From Lepus europaeus (lineage: Eukaryota > Chordata > Mammalia > Lagomorpha > Leporidae), in the NCBI RefSeq assembly GCF_033115175.1, contig NC_084839.1:38859501-38923500 (forward strand): DNA of 64,000 nt, given 5' to 3'. The notes beneath the pieces are model-generated. The model was not told the origin of the DNA and did not search any database. It was given only the letters and a program-made list of their open reading frames with translations. The position numbers and the translations under genes are program-made. Positions 59,117-64,000 of the stretch are shown piece after piece (position 1 is the first letter of the stretch; the number at the start of each line of letters is the position of its first letter).

Positions 59117-60768
59117 TGTGTTCTAGTTATCACCTGGTTATTTGAATGTCCTCCTCTACAACTCATGTTGAAATTTAATTGCCACTCGGGTGGCCCGGGC
59201 CGAGTGCCTGTGTGAGTCAGTGGCAGTGGGGACGTTCGACTGCCCAGCTGCTGCCGGGCCTGCCCTCTCCACGCCGTCGCGGGCCGGCCGCTGCTCTGGC
59301 CCCAGGATGCAGAATGTGATTAACACAGTGAAGGGAAAGGCCCTGGAAGTAGCTGAGTACATGACGCCAGTCCTCAAGGAATCGAAGTTTACAGAAACAG
59401 TTGTCGTTAACACCAGAAGAGTTTGTGGCAGCTGGAGATCATTTAGTCCACCACTGTCCCACATGGCAATGGGCTACAGGGGAATTGAAAGTGAAGGCAT
59501 ACCTACCAACAGGCAAACAATTTTTGGTAACCAAAAATGTGCCATGCTATAAACGGTGCAAACAGATGGAATATTCAGGTGAACTGGAAGCTATCATAGA
59601 AGATGATGATGGTGATGGAGGATGGGTAGATACATATCACAACACAGGTATTACAGGAATAACGGAAGCAGTTAAGGAAATTACACTGGAAAGCAAGGAC
59701 GGTATAAAATTCCAGGATTGTTCAGCACTATGTGAAGAGGAAGAAGAGGAAGATGAAGGGGAAGTTGCTGATACGGAAGAATATGAAGAGAGTGGATTGT
59801 TGGAAACAGATGAGGCTATTCTAGACACAAGAAAACTAGTAGAAGCTTGTAAAGCCAAAGCTGATGCTGGAGGTGAAGATGCTATTTTGCAAACCAGAAC
59901 TTATGACCTTTACATCACTTATGATAAATATTATCAGACACCCCAGCTATGGCTGTTTGGCTATGATGAGCTACGGCAGCCTTTAACAGTTGAACACATG
60001 TATGAAGATATTAGTCAAGATCATGTGAAGAAAACAGTGACTATTGAAAATCACCCTCATCTCCCACCACCTCCTGTGTGTTCAGTTCATCCATGCAGGC
60101 ATGCTGAGGTGATGAAGAAAATGATTGAGACTGTTGCAGAAGGCGGAGGAGAACTTGGTGTTCATATGTGTCTTCTAATTTTTCTGAAATTTGTACAAGC
60201 TGTTATTCCAACAATAGAATATGACTACACAAGACACTTCACCATGTAATGAAGAGAGCACAGAATTTATCCTAATTTTTGATTCTGATTTTTAAGGGAT
60301 TAACCCATAGATGTGACCACTGACCATATTCACTAATATGTACAATTTCTCTAATAAAGGGACTTATATGTTTATGCATTAAATAAAAATGTTCCACTAC
60401 CAGCCTTATTTGTTTAATAAAAGAATATGAAGAGAAAAAAAATTTAATTGCCATTGTAACAGTAATAAGAGATAGGACCTTTAAGGGGTGACTGAGTTAT
60501 TAGGGCTCTGCCCTCACAAATGGACTGATGCTGTTTTGGGGGGAGTGAGCTCCTGGCCAAAGGACGAGTTTGGCCACAGTTTCTCTCTGTCCTGCTTGCC
60601 CTTCTGTGCTGATGTGATGCGGCACACAGGCCCTTGTCAGTCAGATGCCAGCACCATACACCTGGACTTCCCAGCCTCCAGAACCCTGAGCCAAATAAAC
60701 TTGTATTGTTTAAGATGACCCAGTCTGCGGTATTCTGCCTCAGCAGCAGAAAACAGGCTAAGACGGCA
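59117..60768 (+). mobile_element. MaLR-type LTR (MST-like), split by the ATG3 pseudogene
   Basis: The flanks of the ATG3 pseudogene join into one sequence: tttgaatgtcctcctctaca then a segment through 59184, resuming at 60454 with the typical ggacctttaaggggtgac, ctctgccctcacaaatgg, cttcccagcctccagaac and gagccaaataaact motifs, and ending near gctaagac at about 60765. This pattern is that of the MST/THE1 solo LTRs of the ancient ERVL-MaLR group. No internal viral genes are present. The left boundary is approximate. Confidence 0.8.
59185..60439 (+). pseudogene. ATG3 (pseudogene): ATG3 processed pseudogene (autophagy E2-like enzyme)
   Basis: This is an intronless cDNA copy of ATG3, the E2-like enzyme that transfers LC3/GABARAP proteins to phosphatidylethanolamine. 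It has a GC-rich 5' UTR, an ATG at 59307 ([18 protein letters not shown]), and a stop at 60247-60249 after the characteristic end YDYTRHFTM. One inserted base near 59408-59411 shifts the frame at about codon 34, and one of two consecutive glutamate codons is missing near codon 56 (GELK instead of GEELK). After the shift the frame stays open for about 280 residues, including the acidic loop and the HPC motif that carries the active-site cysteine (near 60091). The 3' UTR has AATAAA-type signals near 60353, 60382 and 60415, then a short A tail. A 14-bp TSD (aaatttaattgcca, 59171-59184 and 60440-60453) frames it exactly. It sits in sense-opposite orientation to KCNG3 and has no evident promoter. 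It looks young and non-functional. Confidence 0.95.
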
Positions 60769-60792
60769 GCGACGTAAAAAGTCTTCTTTTCT

Positions 60793-61145
60793 GGCCGGCG
60801 CCGTGGCTCACTAGGCTAATCCTCCACCTAGCGGCGCCGGCACACCAGGTTCTAGTCCCGGTCGGGGCACCGATCCTGTCCCAGTTGCCCCTCTTCCAGG
60901 CCAGCTCTCTGCTGTGGCCAGGGAGTGCAGTGGAGGATGGCCCAAGTGCTTGGGCCCTGCACACCATGGGAGACCAGGAGAAGCACCTGGCTCCTGCTAT
61001 CGGTTCAGCGTGGTGCGCTGGCCGCAGCGCGCCTACCACGGCGGCCACTGGAGGGTGAACCAACGGCAAAAAGGAAGACCTTTCTCTCTGTCTCTCTCTC
61101 TCTCTCACTGTCCACTCTGCCTGTCAAAAAATAAAAAAAAATTTA
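60793..61145 (+). mobile_element. CSINE2, duplication-bearing
   Basis: Perfect 17-bp TSD aaaaagtcttcttttct at 60776-60792 and 61146-61162; inserted just past the MaLR LTR end. Confidence 0.97.
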
Positions 61146-61162
61146 AAAAAGTCTTCTTTTCT

Positions 61163-61617
61163 GTTGGTTCTGGAGGACCTCAACAATCACTTGCAATCAT
61201 CAGTCATGCCTGGCTGCTGGCTGATCCCTCACAACACAGGGCATTTCTGGGGACGATTCGGAGGTTTACAAACAGGCTAGGAGGGGGAGCAAATGCTTTC
61301 AGTGCTACCCAGGACTTGCCTCCATGCTCTCTGACCTCCCAAAAAAGACTAGGATAGGACACAGAGGGTCATCAACCATACTGTGCAGTCAAGATTGGGG
61401 CCAACTGTGTGCTCTTTTTTCATCTATGTCCCCTCACATTTTATTATGAAAGTTTTCAAACGTGGGGCAGGTTCATTAATACATAAACATACTTTTTACC
61501 TAATCATGCCTTTGTTCATCCATTAATCTATTTTACGTATTTCAAAACAAATTGCAGGTATCAGTTCACTTCTAAAACTTCAGAGAACATATCACTAACA
61601 AGAGTTTACTATCTGCT
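61163..61617. other. Intronic non-repeat DNA
   Basis: Nothing recognised. Confidence 0.35.
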
Positions 61618-61625
61618 TAGCTTTT

Positions 61626-61933
61626 TTTTTTTTTTTTTGGTTAAGATTTCTTTATTTACTTGAAAGGCAGAGAGAAAGGAAGGGGTTGGGGGAAGACGGC
61701 CAGAAAGTTTCTATCCTCTGGTTCATTCCCCAAATGGCCACAATGGCCTGGACTGGGTCAAAAGCTGAAGCATGGGTATAGGAGCCTGAGCATTTAGGCC
61801 ATCTTCTGCTGCTTTCCCAGGTACATTATTAGCAGGGGGCTGCACCAGATGTGGAGCAGTCAGGACACAAACCAGCACTCATAGGATGTCAGCATTGTAG
61901 GCGATGGCTTAACCTGCTGCAACAGAACGCCAG
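61626..61933 (-). mobile_element. CSINE
   Basis: T-run tail at 61622-61638, 5' end acagaacgccagcc. Confidence 0.9.
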
Positions 61934-61949
61934 CCCCTAGTTTTTTCTT

Positions 61950-62305
61950 TCTTTTTTTTTTCTTTCTTTTTTATTTTTTCTTTTTTTGACAGGTAGAGTG
62001 GACAGTGAGAGAGAGAGAGAGACAGAGACAGAAAGGTCTTCCTTTGCCGTTGGTTCACCCTCCAATGGCTGCTGCAGCCGGCGCATCGCACTGATCTGAA
62101 GACAGGAGCCAGGTGCTTCTCCTGGTCTCCCATGAGGCTGCAGGGCCCAAGCACTTGGGCCACCCTCCACTGCCTTCCCGGGCCATAGCAGAGAGCTGGC
62201 CTGGAAGAGGGGCAACCGGGACAGAATCCGGCACCCCGACTGGGACTAGAACCCGGTGTGCCAGCGCCACAGGCGGAGGATCAGCTTATTGAGCCACAGT
62301 GCCGG
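61950..62305 (-). mobile_element. CSINE2 abutting the previous copy
   Basis: TSD cccctagttttttctt at 61934-61949 and 62306-62321; lacks the duplication. Confidence 0.95.
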
Positions 62306-62321
62306 CCCCTAGTTTTTTCTT

Positions 62322-62863
62322 GATATAAACTTTATATATGATGAAATGCACAGACCTCACATGTACATTCACAGAGTTTTGGCAAATGCATAACCTCTAT
62401 GATCAAAGGATTATTAAGATATACAGCATTCGCATCACCCCAGAGTGTTCCCTAGCAAATTCATTTTATAGCTCCTGCTCTCACTTCACAAACCCTTAAC
62501 AAACTTAATAAATGCTCAGTGTTGGTCCAGGACAATGTGAACTGACTTTGCTAGGCCTGGGGTGAACACTCCACAGCTATGTGGGATTGTAAAACAGTAC
62601 ATTCGCTTTGCAAAACAGTATGGATGCTCAGACTGCTCAGTCACACTGCCCACAGGTTCAATGAGGGAGGAATAAAAGGTAAGACCAGGCCATTAATTAA
62701 TCAATTGACTTATACTCTGCCTTACCTCAAAAAAATTTGAGGTAATTTTTCCTGTCATTAACACTAAGCAGAACCTGAATAAAATTCAATACTATAGGGA
62801 TGACTAAGAAAATTATATTAAAAACAGATGATAGCTGAATATTTTCACTGGGTAGCTGACTTT
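62322..62863. other. Intronic DNA
   Basis: AT-rich, possibly old L1 text (gaaatgcacagacctcacat), no gene. Confidence 0.35.
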
Positions 62864-62878
62864 AAAAAGCTAAATGAC

Positions 62879-63212
62879 ATGGGCTGGTGCTGTGGCATAG
62901 TGGGTAATGTTGCCGCCTGCAATGCCAGCATCCTATATAGGTGCCAGTTCAAGTCCTGGCTGCTCCACTTCCTATCTAGCTCTCTGCTGTGGCCTGGGAA
63001 AGCAGAAGATGGCCCAAGTCCTTGGGCCCCTGCACCCAACATGGGAGACCCAGAAGAAACTTCTGGCTCCAGGCTTTGGATCAGCACAACTCCAGCCGTT
63101 GTGGCCAATTGGGGAGTGAACCAGTGGATGGAAGATCTTGCTCTCTCTGTCTCTCCTCTCTCTGTGTAACTCTTTCAAGTAAAATAAATAAATCTTTAAA
63201 TTAAAAAAAAAA
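62879..63212 (+). mobile_element. CSINE
   Basis: Perfect 15-bp TSD aaaaagctaaatgac at 62864-62878 and 63213-63227. Confidence 0.97.
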
Positions 63213-63228
63213 AAAAAGCTAAATGACT

Positions 63229-63508
63229 TGGAGCAGGATTGTGGCACAGTGGGTTAAGTCGCCTCTTGGGACTCCGACATCCCATGTGTCTGGCTCAAGT
63301 TCAAGTCCCATGTCCTCTATGTTTCTGATCCAGCTTCCTGCAAGCCAGCAGATGATGGCGGGAGACCTGGATGGAGTTCCTGGCTCCTGACATCAGCCTG
63401 GCCTGACTTTGCCCTAATTATTGCAGACATTTGGGGAGCACACTAATGGACAGCAGCTCTCTCTGTCTCTTCTTCTTCGTGACTCTGCCTCTAAAAAAAA
63501 AAAAAAAA
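63229..63508 (+). mobile_element. Old CSINE
   Basis: ttggagcaggattgtggca to ctctgcctct and a 16-base A run. Begins immediately after the TSD of the previous copy. Confidence 0.88.
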
Positions 63509-63742
63509 GTACTCAATGGCTTACAAAAATGTACAATAGAAAACATCTGAAATTATTATCTACATGCTGTATTTATTATACACACACATATATGTATATG
63601 TAATTATAATATATTCACAAGTATAACATCACAATTTAGGGAAACTGTATAAATCCAAACCCCAATAAATTTGTTCCTTATTTAATTATTTTTTCTTATT
63701 CAATTATCTTTAAACTGAAATAGGATTTTAAGACTCAACTTT

Positions 63743-64000
63743 GGGGCCAGTGCTGTGGCATAACGGGTAGGGCCACTGCCTGCAGTGCCAGCATCCCATG
63801 AGGGTGTTGGTTCAAGTCCCAGCTGCTCCACTTCCAATCCGTCTCTCTGCTATGGCCTGGGAAAGCAAGATGGCCCAAGCCCCTGGGCCCCTGTACCCAC
63901 ATGGGAAGACCAGGATGAAGCTCCTGGCTCCTGGCTTTGGATTGGCACAGCTCCTGCCATTGTGGCCAACTGGGGAGAGGACCAGCAATGGAAGACCCCC
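63743..64000 (+). mobile_element. CSINE, cut by the window edge
   Basis: ttggggccagtgctgtggc onward; its 3' end lies outside. Confidence 0.92.

Larger units (their letters stand above)
49398..64000 (-). other. KCNG3: KCNG3 intron (3' part), runs off the window
   Basis: Everything right of the exon acceptor lies in the intron preceding the last coding exon. The remaining coding part of the gene (T1 domain, S1) is not found on the minus strand in the window, so at least 14.6 kb of this intron is present. It contains SINEs, a DNA-transposon remnant and the ATG3 pseudogene, all described separately. Confidence 0.85.

Overview
The window is mammalian nuclear DNA, almost certainly from a lagomorph and most likely European rabbit (Oryctolagus cuniculus). 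The main reason is about 80 copies of the tRNA-derived lagomorph 'C repeat' (CSINE), many with intact target-site duplications (TSDs), together with a LINE-1 3' end of the rabbit L1 type at 38-39.2 kb. There is no bacterial gene organisation, and almost every long open frame in the window is translated SINE sequence.

Only one active gene is evident: the last coding exon of KCNG3 (Kv6.3, a silent/modifier potassium-channel subunit) on the minus strand at 48752-49397, with its 3' UTR extending left. Everything to the right (49.4-64 kb) is therefore the last KCNG3 intron, and everything left of about 47 kb is 3' intergenic DNA. In human the next gene downstream of KCNG3 is COX7A2L, but it is not seen here.

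Layout: 1-11 kb, dense SINEs plus a MIR. 11-16 kb, antisense LINE-1 remnants riddled with SINEs. 16-27 kb, the densest SINE field, including an FTH1 (ferritin heavy chain) processed pseudogene inside a C repeat inside an old L1. 27.3-28.3 kb, a LINE-2. 28.3-35.2 kb, a conspicuously SINE-poor block. 35.2-42.8 kb, sense L1 ORF2 fragments, a rabbit L1 3' UTR, more SINEs and a fold-back SINE chimera. 43-46.3 kb, nested SINEs. 46.3-49.7 kb, KCNG3 3' UTR and exon, free of SINEs. 49.7-64 kb, intron with SINEs, a pogo/Tigger-like DNA transposon remnant, and an ATG3 processed pseudogene inserted into an old MaLR LTR with a perfect 14-bp TSD.

I found no new multi-gene system. The interesting material is retrotransposition archaeology: repeated insertion of SINEs at the same short target, SINE-in-SINE nests, two SINE chimeras with inverted 5' ends, a 3'-truncated SINE lacking a tail, a 5S rRNA fragment embedded in a SINE, a fossil iron-responsive element, and a C-repeat subfamily carrying a short tandem duplication. 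Family names rest on recognition by eye; exact subfamily names and ages need a repeat-library search.
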